Both the position numbers and the translations under genes were made by a program. This document shows, piece by piece, positions 12,101 through 23,660 of a stretch of DNA of 64,000 nt. Numbering within the stretch: the stretch's first letter is position 1; each line of letters starts with the position of its first letter. Where the stretch lies: the NCBI GenBank assembly GCA_945859605.1, contig OX243811.1, forward strand, positions 62,230,976 to 62,294,975. Direction: 5' to 3'. This DNA comes from Lumbricus rubellus. Its lineage: Eukaryota; Annelida; Clitellata; Crassiclitellata; Lumbricidae. The notes under the pieces are model-generated. The model worked only from the letters and a program-made list of their open reading frames with translations, was not told the origin of the DNA and did not search any database.

Positions 12101-15100
12101 TTTTATACCATGACCATGTGGCCTTAATCCTGCTCAGCTTTCAATGAATTCTTACTTGGGGTTGAAGAGATTTTTGAGGATAGATAACCAATGTTCTCCA
12201 TAGCTGATTCGTTGTTCTTTGACAGCAGTGTACTGCCAATGTGCTCATTTTTATAGATGAGTTTACTAAAGGGCACAAGAGAAGAGATGTCTTTTTGTCT
12301 TAGTGAGGATATTAAGATGCCCAATTTGCGAGAAAATTTCGAGATTTTCTTTCTCAGTCAAATTCAATTTTTCAGATTACGAACTTTCTGTTTGTTTATT
12401 TAAGTTTGTTTATGTGTGAATGTTTGTTTCAGCTGATTTTGGTTTGGCCAAGAAGTATGGTGTTCCTCTTCAGCCAATGACTCCGAAAGTTGTAACTTTA
12501 TGGTAGGTGTGTGATCATTTCCATGATCATAGGCAATTCTGTCAGCTTCAGGATGATCTATCACCATAACTAGATGTTTCTAGATGTGCACAATGGTAGA
12601 TTTTCCTGCAGTAAATTTGCTAATGCGTGTCTCAGTAATGGTACTCATGTCATTAAAATCAACAATTAATTTCTTACTTTGTTTTATCATGCCTTTCTTA
12701 ATTTTTTTCAAGTTAATTGATTCCATTCTTAGGCGTTTTGTATAGTTATCTCTTATTTGTCTTAGTTGTATTGTTCTTTCATTATAAGACATTATTGCTT
12801 GTTACATTGAAGAACTTGAGTACCTGTTCTGTTTTGAGCCTATTGTTCATATTAGCCTACGATACTCTCTTTATTTAAGTTTTTGTTTGTATTATTTGGA
12901 GTAATGTAACAAAATGAGACTGCAACCCTTTGTTTCTGCCATTATACCTTAATAGCCTAAACTTAAACTTTTGTAATTAGTATATTAAGATTACTTAATT
13001 TAAATTATCTTATTTAGGTATCGTGCTCCAGAGCTGCTGCTTGGCTCGAAAATTCAAACAACGGCCATAGATATGTGGTATGTGTGATTGTACTATTGAA
13101 CTGGTTTTTGTTATAATTTATCAGCTCTTCCTGAGAGTGTCAATTGTTTGACCATCACTTGATGTATAAAGACTTTTCTTTTCAATATATAATTTTATTG
13201 TTGCTGAGTAGTGAATATTGTTAGTTGTGCATGATACCATCTTCTTCATGAGCAGTTTTATGTCTTTCTAGAAAATGTCTTTCTGTTTTATTGTCAAATT
13301 CATTATCAATTTTAATTTCATTGACTGATTTGATTTAAGCAAATCAGTGTTAGTGTACATTTGTAAAGTTTAAACACAGAATTGTTGTTTTGAACTAAAG
13401 TTGGATAATAATTTGTGTGCAGATGATCTGTTAGTTAATGATTTGTATTACTGCAATTATGCTGAACTGCCTACAAGAGACAATAACTTTCGATGCCTAA
13501 AATGGCTTGTTGAAATCGAAAACTGACTTGTAATGATTAAAAACTAACAAGGTCTCATCATAGTTGACTGCATTGAAATATGGTACATGTGGTGTCAGGT
13601 TTCTTCTGTTTGAAGAATTTAAAATGTCTGCAGCTCAGCAGTTTAAATAGTCTTATATTAAATTTTAAAAATGTTGTGCTTTATATGTTGAAGGGCTGGT
13701 GGTTGCATATTGGGTGAGCTGCTCGTCCATCGACCGTTATTACCTGGAAAATCTGAGATTCAACAAATTGATCTAATTATCGAAATGTTTGGTACGCCAA
13801 ATGAACAGATTTGGCCGGTGAGTTCATTGATTAGTTTATGAATTGCTCTTCACTATGGTAAGGGTCTTAATTTTTATGTAGGCCTGTTAACCAATTGTAA
13901 ATGGAAAATAACAGATTGCGCTGAATATCAATGTGATCTTTAGACGATGATGAAGCACTGACAGATACGGGGAAAAATCACAGCTTGTTGTTAAAGCAAG
14001 AGATATACGAATATTTCAAATTATGGTGCTGTAGCATTGTAGAATTCTTTAGATTAGACTAATTGGATTAGTTTCGTTTTAGCAGAATTTGGCTTTCACA
14101 ACGTTTGTGGATTTGGAAAATGATCTGTTTACAACAGATGACTAATCAATTTCTGCCTACAGTGTACTTAGAAACTGCGATTGAAAACCTTCTTCATTTT
14201 TTCTGCATCATTCAGGGCAGATAAATTTGGTGCCTACGTTTGTTAATTGTAATTTGTGCATCGTTTCATCTTGTAAATTTATGTTATCCTAAATATCTCA
14301 GCCAAAGCTGTATCAGAATCAGATGGACTTATTGACTAGCGCTAATGAAGAGCGCTTTAGAACAGCTTTTAGAAGTTGATTCACAATTTTCTAAATACAT
14401 ACATGTTGCATACTTAGGTGAATACATATGAGCATTTGTACTCGAGCTGCAACACATCGAGCACTTCTAAGTAAAAAAACTTTAATTTTGTTTGAAATCA
14501 AAATATAATTTACAGAAAATAAAAGGATTAAAATCTATGCAGGTCTACAATACGTATGTACAAGAATACATACGCTGCATACTTCATATGTTCATTGTGC
14601 CTGAAAGACTGTATACATGCTGCAGTTTGTATTTTAAAGGGTTTTTCGAAGTTGCCTGCTCTCGAGAACTGCTCTCTCAAACATCAACCGTAAGTCTGGC
14701 ATTTCTTGCTGTCTTGCATTTGTTTTTTTAATTTTGAAATTTAAATTATGACAGTGTTTAAATGACAGTGTGTGTTTGAACCTGGTATGCATAATTAATA
14801 GCTCTTGTGTAGAGATGTAAAAAAACATGGTTTTTTTGGCGTTGAAATATTTCAATGAAATATTTCAGTTTTATTTGAAATATTTCAGTTTTCTTTGAAA
14901 CATTTGAAATTATTTTTTTCTTTACATTTTACAACTAATTACAACCGTAATAACAGTTTATTTATTTCTCATATTACATATTATATGCATTACTGTGTTA
15001 GTGATGACCATCCTCGAGATACTCAATTTATTTCTAAGTATACCTGTTTTTAAGAATGACTTTTATGAGAGTTACATTATATGTTGAAAAACATGTTTTA

Positions 15101-18100
15101 TTCACCAAATGTCACAAATTACAGTTTGATCTAATAAAGTAGATGTTATTGTTCATTGTTATGCTTAACATTTATTATTAATCACTTGTTTTGTCATAAA
15201 TGAAATAAATGTGATTTTAGCTAAATTCTGCTAGCCTAGGACACAGTCAATCGTATAGAATTCGAAACACTTTAGTGACTTTACAAGACAAATTATAAAT
15301 CACAAATACTATGTCAACTAGACTCAATAATAATCCGGCAAACAAAATTTTACAAAAAGTTCTAAGAATAGAACTTAGAACACAAACATAAATAGTATTA
15401 TAGTACTATCAGTCAGACAGAGTAAACCATCATTAATAGTAATTATACTGTTAAAATCTGTCAGTTACAAGATTTCCTCATTGTTATTCATCATCGTCCA
15501 TGTCATCATCTTTGTTGTAATCGTCAACTAGAGATGTAAAAAAAACATAGATGTAAAAAAAACGGTTTATTGGCGTTGAAATATTTCAAAAAAACCTGTC
15601 AGAAATGAAATATTTCAAATGAAATATTTCACGCTCACATCACTACTCTTGTGATTGGCTGTTGCATGCTGAGGTTATGAGTTCAAGTCTTAGTCATGTT
15701 TGTCCCTATCTGCTCTTTTGGTTAAATCAGTGGTCAATAGTTTGAGCTGAGATTAGCCGTGTTAATTGCTTAGAAAAAGCTACCACTATCTCTACTAATT
15801 TGTGTTTTTTTTATTTAAAAAAATCTGTTTGTCATTTTATTTCAGTTTGCTTTCGTTTCATGTATAACATGTTGTTATTTACACTGTTTTACAACAGCCA
15901 AATGTTATTGAGAAAGGAAGGGTCAATCCAGCCTCAGCGGGTCCATACGACCTTTTTGGATTGATCCTTTGACTTATGCACCGATCAAACGAAAGTCATT
16001 GAGTTTGTACTGATTGCTTGTATTTTATTTTTGGTTGATGCTTCGTCAATAAACGGCTACTACTACTACTACTACTATTTTCATTGGAAATTGTGCTTTT
16101 GATGAGTTTTGTGTATATCGTACTTGCACCACGTGCTGTATTATGAGTTCAGGTTTTGCGCTTATTCCTGACGTCAGTGTTTCTCTTTGTTGCTCCTACA
16201 GTTACAATAATTTACGCCATTCTCTGCCGTGGTTGTCTGACGCTGGAATTCGTCTTCTCAATTTTCTCTTCATGTACGATCCGATGAAAAGGTACGCATT
16301 TATTTCTATGACTGAGTTTGGCGGGAACTACTTAAGGAACAATATGTTTTTGACAGAACTAGGTAAGTCATATTATACCTTTCATCATAATTTGTATGTA
16401 ATTTCTTATTCAGCATTAAGTTACTTATGCTATCTTATAGAGAGAAATCTTATATATTTTTGCCGACCATAATTGGTCTATGTCACTGGATTGATTGATT
16501 TACTGATTGATGGATCGATTGATTGATTGAGTGCATCAGTCATGTAATGGTGACTTCTAATTACCTGAACACTGCTTAATGATTCAATTTTTTCTTAATG
16601 AATTTAGCTTCATTTAATACTTTTAAAAGTCGCGTGCGTGCCAACATGCAAAAAAACATATTGAGTCAATAAATCACATTCAATATGTGACAAGATATAA
16701 TTAGGATTTTTTGTAGTATGGTCTGTTGTTGCTGTTAATAATTAGTGAGATTGTTTTGACATTGATTGCAGGGCAACAGCAAAGGAATGTATAGATAGTT
16801 CATACTTCAGACAACAACCCCATCGTACGTTTTCTGTCTCCTGTTACCAGATTTTTTCAAAAATGAAAATATGTTATTTGTCTCTTATGTTCCGACTGCT
16901 TACGTAAGAATTTTTTTAATGTGACCTATATAAATATGTAACCATGTATTTATGTACCATATATATGGGTAGATAAATATTCCATAAATGTGTATGGTTT
17001 ATATTAGTTAGACACCTTTAAGAGATTTGGAAAGGCACAAGATTCTCTTACCTATGCATGGATGGCTGGATGCATACATAAATTATGTGCTTGTAATTAT
17101 ACAGTGTGTATTTGTTAACACAAAGTTGTTGGGGATATGCTGTGAAATGTAGCTCATATAAACAAGGCTATGTATAAAAATAGTAATACTGAAAACATCA
17201 ATATGCTTGCATTATGTGTTAATCAACATAGCATGTTTAGTTACGTATTATACTTAATAGTTTGAAATAAGGAAACTATGTGTACAATATATAATATACA
17301 AAATGTAATAATAATATACCAACATGCTGATGACTTTTCATTATGTGCTGGAAATTGCTACATGTTTATCTGTAAAGAGAACTGAAATAAATTAAATGCC
17401 TCATTTAGCAAACTTTAGGGAAAGTTTTATTATTTTCATGACGTTCTGTGGTTGCAGCCTGTCCTCCGGAGCTGATGCCATCATTTCCACGTTATCGTAA
17501 CATGAAACGAAAATCATCTGCTGCTGCACTTCCGGCTCCTGCTGCTGTTGCGGTGTCCGATGCCAGGTGCCACCAACTCCTCTAGCTGTTTGGCATATCT
17601 AATAATAATATTATGTACACGAGAAGTCTGGTATGAGACCATGTCGGCCGATAAAGATTGCACGATTATTTTTATTATTATTATTATTAATCTGACAATT
17701 CCTTGTTTACCATGATTGTCATCTTGCTAAGTGACTTCTCATAATAATAATAATATTAATAATATTAATAACAATAATAATAATATACATTAATAATAAT
17801 CTTTGTTTAATTGCAAATTGACACACTGCGGTACGAGTGCAATTCATAACATGAATGGATGATCACAAGTTATTACACGAGCCGATTTAGCTGTTTTGAC
17901 AGTCACCTGCCGAATGGAAGGCTGAGCTGACCTTTGGGAGGGTATTGTATTGTATTGAAACATTTTATAAGGTAGCGGAAAGTGATCCTGCGTCCATTCA
18001 CTCTTTATGTCAGAGTTTTACCATTACTATATGTTTTTTATATGTTTTTACTTCACACGAAAATTTTATTTCACCTTCAGAATATGGATGTCACTATGCA

Positions 18101-18900
18101 ACATTTTTTATTTATTTACTTAACTGCTCATTGTTTTTGCAGTCATTATTGCTGAATCTGAAGTGTTTTCACAGTCATTATTGCTGAATCTAAAGTGCTT
18201 TCACAGTCATTATTGCTGAATCTAAAGTGCTTTCACAGTCATTATTGCTGAATCCGAGCTGCCAACTACTAAGCGTTCTCAAACAACTTAACTAAGATCA
18301 TTACATTTAGGCTGCTTATCCATAATCGTTAGAATACATATTTGTAACACTGCCAAATTGATTGTCATACTCCATGTTGTAGCATGTGAAATTTATTGTT
18401 CTGTTTTTACAGTAAAACACGGAGAAAGAGTTTCAATATGGAAGGAGTTGAGTCACGGTCCTCTCGTGAAACGTCTTTCCATGTGAGTTTCCCAAGCATC
18501 TTTGTGGATGAGCAAGTCTTTCATATACAAATGGTTGGGTCCATCAATGCTGTGTCAAGTGGTTGTATGTGTAGTCCTTCCGCTTAGCTTTGAAAGTACA
18601 TTATCAAATTCAACTAGTCAAGCTATATATTGTAAAAATCAATTATTTTACATAATTTTACTTTTAACTGGTCCAGTTATTTGGTTTTAACTAGCAGGCT
18701 GAAATTAGGACAAGTTGATGAGCTGTCACTCAATTTATCATAAATCAGTATCAAGTATTGCAACTTGTAGAATCTCTCACCCTATTCAGAATTGCTCCGA
18801 GCTCAGCCCCATCACACAAGTTTTCAGCTCTCAAGTGCTGATTGATCTGCTTCATAGTTGTTTTTTATGTGCTTGGCAGGTTAAGAAAATAAAACGGTGA
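6170..18900 (+). CDS. CDK10: Cyclin-dependent kinase 10 (16 coding exons, complete)
   Basis: CDC2-related Ser/Thr kinase; in vertebrates it pairs with cyclin M and phosphorylates ETS2. Coding exons: 6170-6304, 7523-7595, 8044-8115, 8673-8775, 9668-9749, 11316-11383, 11983-12035, 12433-12502, 13018-13077, 13694-13817, 14640-14689, 16202-16291, 16772-16824, 17458-17566, 18413-18482, 18880-18900. Every junction is GT-AG and keeps frame, giving 410 residues (human about 360). Visible motifs: P-loop GEGTYG 62-67, catalytic Lys84 in VALKK, the PSTAIRE-equivalent PISGLRE 96-102, HRDLKVSN 177-184, DFG 197-199, T-loop [14 protein letters not shown] 211-224 with Thr212. [16 protein letters not shown] and VSNLLMTD are CDK10-specific. 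The N-terminal 45 residues and the basic C tail are the divergent parts. Exon 14 read through would instead stop at 17583-17585. Introns hold a CR1-like LINE tail, a tRNA-like SINE head, a minus-strand LINE and a hAT-like MITE. Confidence 0.97.
6363..6857 (+). mobile_element. CR1/L2-like LINE 3' end (5'-truncated)
   Basis: A plus-strand frame at 6437-6799 reads as the C-terminal tail of a non-LTR retrotransposon reverse transcriptase: [19 protein letters not shown], then [17 protein letters not shown], then [14 protein letters not shown]. The 3' end carries GCGCTATATCAAATTCTC and (AAAT)n. It lies in CDK10 intron 1. Confidence 0.85.
7085..7165 (-). mobile_element. tRNA-like sequence (SINE head or tRNA pseudogene)
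   Basis: On the minus strand, TTTGGTTAGAGCAGTTGG resembles a pol III A box and TGGGTTCAAAACC a B box, at tRNA-like spacing, with CTGTAAC at the anticodon-loop position. The acceptor arms do not pair well, so a functional tRNA is unlikely. Inside CDK10 intron 1. Confidence 0.45.
9775..10620 (-). mobile_element. Non-LTR retrotransposon 3' fragment
   Basis: The minus strand encodes a reverse-transcriptase C-terminal region. Upstream of the open frame the translation gives [20 protein letters not shown] and [20 protein letters not shown]. The frame at 10124-10378 then gives [16 protein letters not shown] and [19 protein letters not shown]. The 3' end finishes in (TGTTA)n near 9778-9797. Lies in CDK10 intron 5, opposite to the gene. 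5'-truncated. Confidence 0.85.
14810..15645. mobile_element. hAT-like MITE, 836 bp, perfect 8-bp target duplication
   Basis: Termini are TAGAGATGT and ACATCACTA, close to the hAT consensus end. It is flanked on both sides by CTCTTGTG (14802-14809 and 15646-15653). Both ends carry several copies of the palindrome GAAATATTTC. A second internal terminus-like sequence begins near 15528. No transposase is encoded. It lies in CDK10 intron 11, 120 bases past the exon 11 donor. Confidence 0.88.
18140..18258 (+). repeat. 32-bp tandem repeat, about 3.7 copies
   Basis: Copies of CAGTCATTATTGCTGAATCT start at 18140, 18172, 18204 and 18236. Each later copy is preceded by TTTCACAG, an acceptor-like string. 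It lies in the intron before CDK10 exon 15. Confidence 0.85.
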
Positions 18901-20121
18901 GAGTGGAAAGGAAACAATGCTGGCAGTAGAATGACGTGAAAAAGGTGATGCTGGTGAAGCAGTTTTCCAGTGCAAGACAACCAGCTATCCATCTATGGCT
19001 TCCAGAAGACAACGGCTAAGCTGCATATCTGTTGCAGAATGACCAACCGCCAGTGTGCAACTGTGTTGTTAAGAGATGTCAAGTGTTCGAAAAGTCTAGA
19101 GCTACTGTTACATGTTCATTGATTCCAAGAATAATCTGGTGTTAACTATGAAACACTGTCAACAATGTTTGGCTTACTACAGTTAACTTATGATCTAGGT
19201 CCAGGTGTAATGGTTTATAAGTGACCTGCTGTTGTTGGTTAACGTGAAATAGTGAATAATGCTGTGAACTGATGGCAGGGTCATTGAGCACAGAATCTTT
19301 TAATTTAAGTCTTGGACTGTGATGGTGTTTCATAACGATTTCTTTGTCAAAGTGCAAATGCAGTAATATTTACAATGCTGAACTCGTAAATGTAGTAAAT
19401 GATGAGGCAAAAACTAAAAAAAGTGCTGCCAAACAAATTTCTGTCGAGGGCAACGGCCTGTGTTGTCATAGGCCCTTGTCAAATCTGGATCCATCCAACA
19501 AGCAGATGCAGCCGGTCAAGCTTCAATGATTTTTGTGAGTCTGGATTCCAACCTACATGACATAAATCTTCAACACGAACTTTTTGAACTTACTAAAGCA
19601 ATTTTGTCAATGGACTTCGGCAACGCTATATTTAGTTTGGATCATACACTTTTTGCCACATCATTTGCTACAATTGACAAATTATTGACTCACACAAGTT
19701 AGCAATTGACTTGGTTTGTGACTCACAGAGGTTAAGGCATGAGTAACAGTTGCTGATTATAAAGGAACAAAACTAGACTTGAATATGTTATTAAAGAACA
19801 GCAATGAACTGGAGAGTTAACACTGCTGTAAATTTAAGACACATGTTCATGTGTTTGCAAAATCTGTCATCAGTACACAGATGGAGTCAAGAAGTATTCG
19901 AAAAATGGGACCACATGACCTGATAAATGTGATGATGTTCAAGCATTATATTGACAATATCTGCATGCATAATTTGTCATTAGATGTGTCCACAGTACAT
20001 GTTGAAACCAATAGGTTCACAGTACATGTTGAGACTAATAGATGGTTAGACCTATTAACACAATTCATGAATACTTGGATCAATCATCAAGTTGACAACT
20101 AAGACACAACTGTTACGAGCA
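18901..20121. other. Convergent intergenic region
   Basis: Probably holds the 3' UTRs of CDK10 (plus) and the BTB zinc-finger gene (minus). A short near-duplicate of CACAGTACATGTTGA occurs at about 19990 and 20018. AATAAA lies at 18889-18894, overlapping the last CDK10 codons. No other gene is supported. Confidence 0.5.
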
Positions 20122-22304
20122 TCACTGCACTTCAGGTGAACTTTGTTTTTGTATTTCTCCCCACGCATTACTTAATTCGCATTGATTCTTGACCAAGTGC
20201 TTTCGTAAATGCAATTTCAGATGCGCCTGTTGAGTGTAAGCTGCACTACAGGTGCTACATCTGTACAGTTTCTCTCCAGTGTGCTGCTGCTGCGCATCAG
20301 TGCTCAGTCTGATAACACCAGTGAAACTTTTGCCACTGGCGTTCCAAGTGAAAGGTTGTCCGCCCATATTGGTGCACTTGTGTATTTCGAGATGTGCGCG
20401 TTGCCAAAACGACTTCTTGCAACGGTCACATGCAAATGGTTTCGTGCCGGTGTGACGCTGTTCATGAATCGCTAAAGAGTACTTGCTCGCGTAGTCTCTA
20501 TTGCAGATCTTGCACAGAAATCTGATTAAACTATTGTCCGTAGGAATTGATTCGGCGTCTTTCATATCGCCTGAAAGTTCGATTTGATTGAGATTTCCCT
20601 TCTTGTTACGCAACAAGTTGAGTTGATGTCGCTTCCTGTGTGCACGAAGGCAGCTTAAGCTCTTGAAGAACTTGTCACACAGAACACAGAAGTGCTTCCT
20701 TTGCATTGTGTGAACGGCCGCCATGTGGTCGTCAAGCGGTGTCTTCTGGGTGAAAGCACTTCCGCATAAGTGACAGAGGTGGGGCTTCACACCCGTATGC
20801 GAACGCATGTGCCGACGCAGGTTGTTCGAAAACGACTTGTTACAGATGCAGCACATGTACGGCTTCTCACCGGTGTGAACACGCGCGTGAGACGCCAAAT
20901 CACTTTTCTTCGCAAATGTCTTGCCACACGTGGTACACAGCATCTCTTTTTGTCGCTCCTTCTTTCTGTCCATGCGATGTGGCACTTTCTCGAGAATAAG
21001 CTCTGTTCGCCTGAATTTCTTTTCACAGTTAGTGCTACTGCTGGTACATGGCAGACCATGCTCTCTCGATCTTTCTGATATTTTCAAATCTGTTTGCTTG
21101 TGAATTTCTGGTTTACCTTTGTTTGGAGTACATGTAGCAATCTCAACAGCATCAACACCACCCTCGCTGCGCATCACCCATACCTTGGTCACCTCATTTG
21201 GCATCAGAGAATCATTAACGGGACTGGCCACAAAGGTCTGAACCCCATTCTCACAAACACTCTGCTCTCTGATTTCACTAAGGCAAGCAGAACTGTTTAG
21301 CTGGTCGTTTGTTGATGAACTTTGTTGATCTTCTCCACGAAATCCGTTACTTTCGGTTTCCATGGCAACATTTCTGTCTTCCATCTTAACATTTTCAGTT
21401 GAAAACTCGTCTGCATCACTAAACAGAAACACAACAACAGTAACGCAAACAATAATATCAATTTTTAGACTCTTTAACAGTTTCCACTAACTTGACTTGG
21501 CGACAGAATCTATCATCATTCATTACTTTACGTTACACTATACAATACAACTGAAATTTTATATCACATTTCTTACAAAGCTCAGAAGTGCACACAAGCC
21601 TCAACGGCACAACTGCAATTGTATTGCAGAGCTTGTGAGTGAAGGACTTGCTCAAGGTCCTTACACAGTTAGCTCCTCGGACGGGGATCAAACCCGTGCT
21701 CTCTGCTTGTTTATAAATTTGTTTGTATGCGTACTTGTCATAGAGACCCCTTCAAGCTCTCACAGGCGCTCCCTGCTACAGAGAGGACACTGCATCAGAG
21801 TTTCATGCCAAAGCGCTGAGCAATTGCGAGTGAAGGACTTGCCCAAGGTCCCTACATGGCAACTTGTACCGTTACCTTAACACACTGGCAGAAAGTTTAA
21901 ACTTTTATCCCTTGTTTACAAAACTTACCTGATAATCGTTCGATATTGGTTGCGGCCTAAGCCAAGATCCTCGAGCGCTGTCAGCAGTTCGCTCAGCTTC
22001 TCTGAACTTGCATACTTCATTGTAACTTCTAGCTTTCCAGTATAGATGAAACTCAGGGCTGTCTTTAGCACTTCAAAGTCATACCCAGTCATGTTCAGAA
22101 AGTGCAAGCCGGGTTCGGCACTAGACTCGAGGGCTTCGCGGAAAACTGAACTTGCAGCGGCCAGCACAACACTGTGAGCTTTCAGCTGTTGTTCACCGAT
22201 AACAATGACCGTGTCGCAGAATTGGTCATCTCTACGGAATGATTCCAGGCTTTTGAGCAACTGCTCGGAATGACCGCTGGACTCTACATAATCCTTAGAT
22301 CCAG
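20122..22304 (-). CDS. BTB/POZ C2H2 zinc-finger protein (two exons seen)
   Basis: Probable DNA-binding transcription regulator. The 5' exon seen, 22304-21929, has an acceptor TTTATTTACAG and a donor AG|GTAAGT. It encodes a BTB domain: [37 protein letters not shown], then [15 protein letters not shown]. The next exon, 21418-20122, has acceptor TTTCTGTTTAG; the phase joins (AG+T = Ser). It encodes an acidic linker and then C2H2 fingers with TGEKPY-type linkers. About six fingers keep their ligands. One has a shortened Cys-His spacing ([12 protein letters not shown]), one has a broken His pair (LEIHKC), and one near the C terminus has lost its cysteines (TWNASGKSF). The BTB exon starts in phase 1, so a short upstream exon with the initiator Met is missing; I could not place it. 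No specific orthologue is recognised. Confidence 0.9.
21630..21870 (-). repeat. tRNA-derived SINE copies
   Basis: Read on the minus strand, GGGTTTGATCCCC (a B-box-like string) is followed by GGACCTTGAGCAAGTCCTTC. A second partial copy at 21755-21870 shares GACCTTGGGCAAGTCCTTCA. Related sequence occurs near 56.9 and 58.65 kb. It lies in the intron of the BTB zinc-finger gene. Confidence 0.55.
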
Positions 22305-22629
22305 CTGTAAATAAAATCACGACCAATAAGCATCAATGTTTGACCAATGAATTATTTACAGGATGTAGGTCACTTTTTGAAAGAGCATTAAGATTAGTGC
22401 ACGAATAATATATATATTCACAATGCTTAATCAGTTTAACCCTTTACTGACTCATGGATTTCCAATACCATTTACTTCCCCACCCCCAACATCGGGTGTT
22501 TGCAGTGGCTGGCATGTCCATTTCAAATTACCTTTCTCCTGCACTAAGAACAAAATAATGACTCGTTTCTCCTCATCCATCTCTCACTCTTTAAAGGCAT
22601 TTCTTCCCCCCCCCCAGTTTTTTGTCCTG

Positions 22630-22975
22630 AGAGCGCTTTTGAATTGTCAATCTGCAAGAGGCAGGGCCGGATCAAGCAATGTGGGGGCCCTGTTCGGGAA
22701 ATTTTTGCCGGATAATATTGTTGGTTTTTTTTAGTCGTCTGGCGAAATTTTCGGGAAAATTATACCATTTCATCCGCCAAAAAAGTTGATGACCTTTTTT
22801 TAGTCATCTGGCGAAATTTGCTCAAAATAGAATAATTTCTCCAAAAAAATTGGGGGGCATTTTGTGGGGCCCCCTAAAGTGTAGGGGCCCCTGTTCGGCC
22901 GAACATGTTGAACATGCCTTAATCCGGCCCTGGCAAGAGGCGCTATATAAAATTTATGGATACAATACAAAATAC
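22630..22975 (+). mobile_element. LINE-type 3' tail split by a MITE
   Basis: GAGAGCGCTTTTGAATTGTC at 22630 continues at 22941 with CGCTATATAAAATTTATGG once the MITE is removed. This is the same tail type as at 570-645 and 6780-6840. Confidence 0.6.
22662..22932. mobile_element. hAT-like MITE, 271 bp, perfect 8-bp duplication
   Basis: Ends are CAGGGCCGGATCAAG and CTTAATCCGGCCCTG. Flanks are GCAAGAGG at 22654-22661 and 22933-22940. It is nested in an older LINE tail. No coding capacity. Confidence 0.9.
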
Positions 22976-23660
22976 TTTGGTAGGCGAAGGGTTATATATA
23001 ATGTCCTTGCAACCTCTCACATTGGAGGTACAATTTGAGACTGAATTAAGAAAGTTGTATTCATCGTCATGTGATTACTAATAGGAGACAGAGATTATGT
23101 ACATCAACTACAATAACAAGAGATAAAATTGCAGAGGCAGAAAGACCAATCATGTCAGTGCAAGATAGATGGCAACAAGAACTGCACACAGAGCAAAGAA
23201 GTCTCTTACATGTATTACTGAGAGATTCATTACAATCAGAGTATGACCTACAATGTACATGAGAAAGAGACATTGCATGAGAATATTAGCAAGACTGTTG
23301 AACAATTCACATTAACACCTAGAGAAAAAAATCGCATAGAGAAAAAAATTTCATTTAGCAGTACTTAACATGCCATATGTTTTGCGCATTAGAACATATC
23401 GATCAGGATATATTGCATATTAGTTCATTATTATGATACCCATAAGGTAATCACATTTCAGAATATTATATATGGGCTAAATGCCAGAAAACAACCAAAA
23501 GTTCATTTAAATTTATAACAAAACATATATTAAAAACAAAGTCAGCTTTTGCTCAGTCTGCAGAAACCATTCCATAATGGTTGGAACAGCTTTTCTTACA
23601 AGACATATTGCAAAAAATGTCGCAGTTTTCGTCCTTTAACAAGTTTAACAGGTAAGACTT
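22976..23660. other. Intergenic, no gene seen
   Basis: AT-rich sequence between the BTB zinc-finger gene and the seven-module ORF. Only short, unsupported open frames. It may carry the 3' UTR of the seven-module ORF. Confidence 0.5.

Noticed and set aside
20209..21300. Several plus-strand frames opposite the zinc-finger exon
   Set aside because: Antisense shadows of the C2H2 coding sequence, without splice or domain support.
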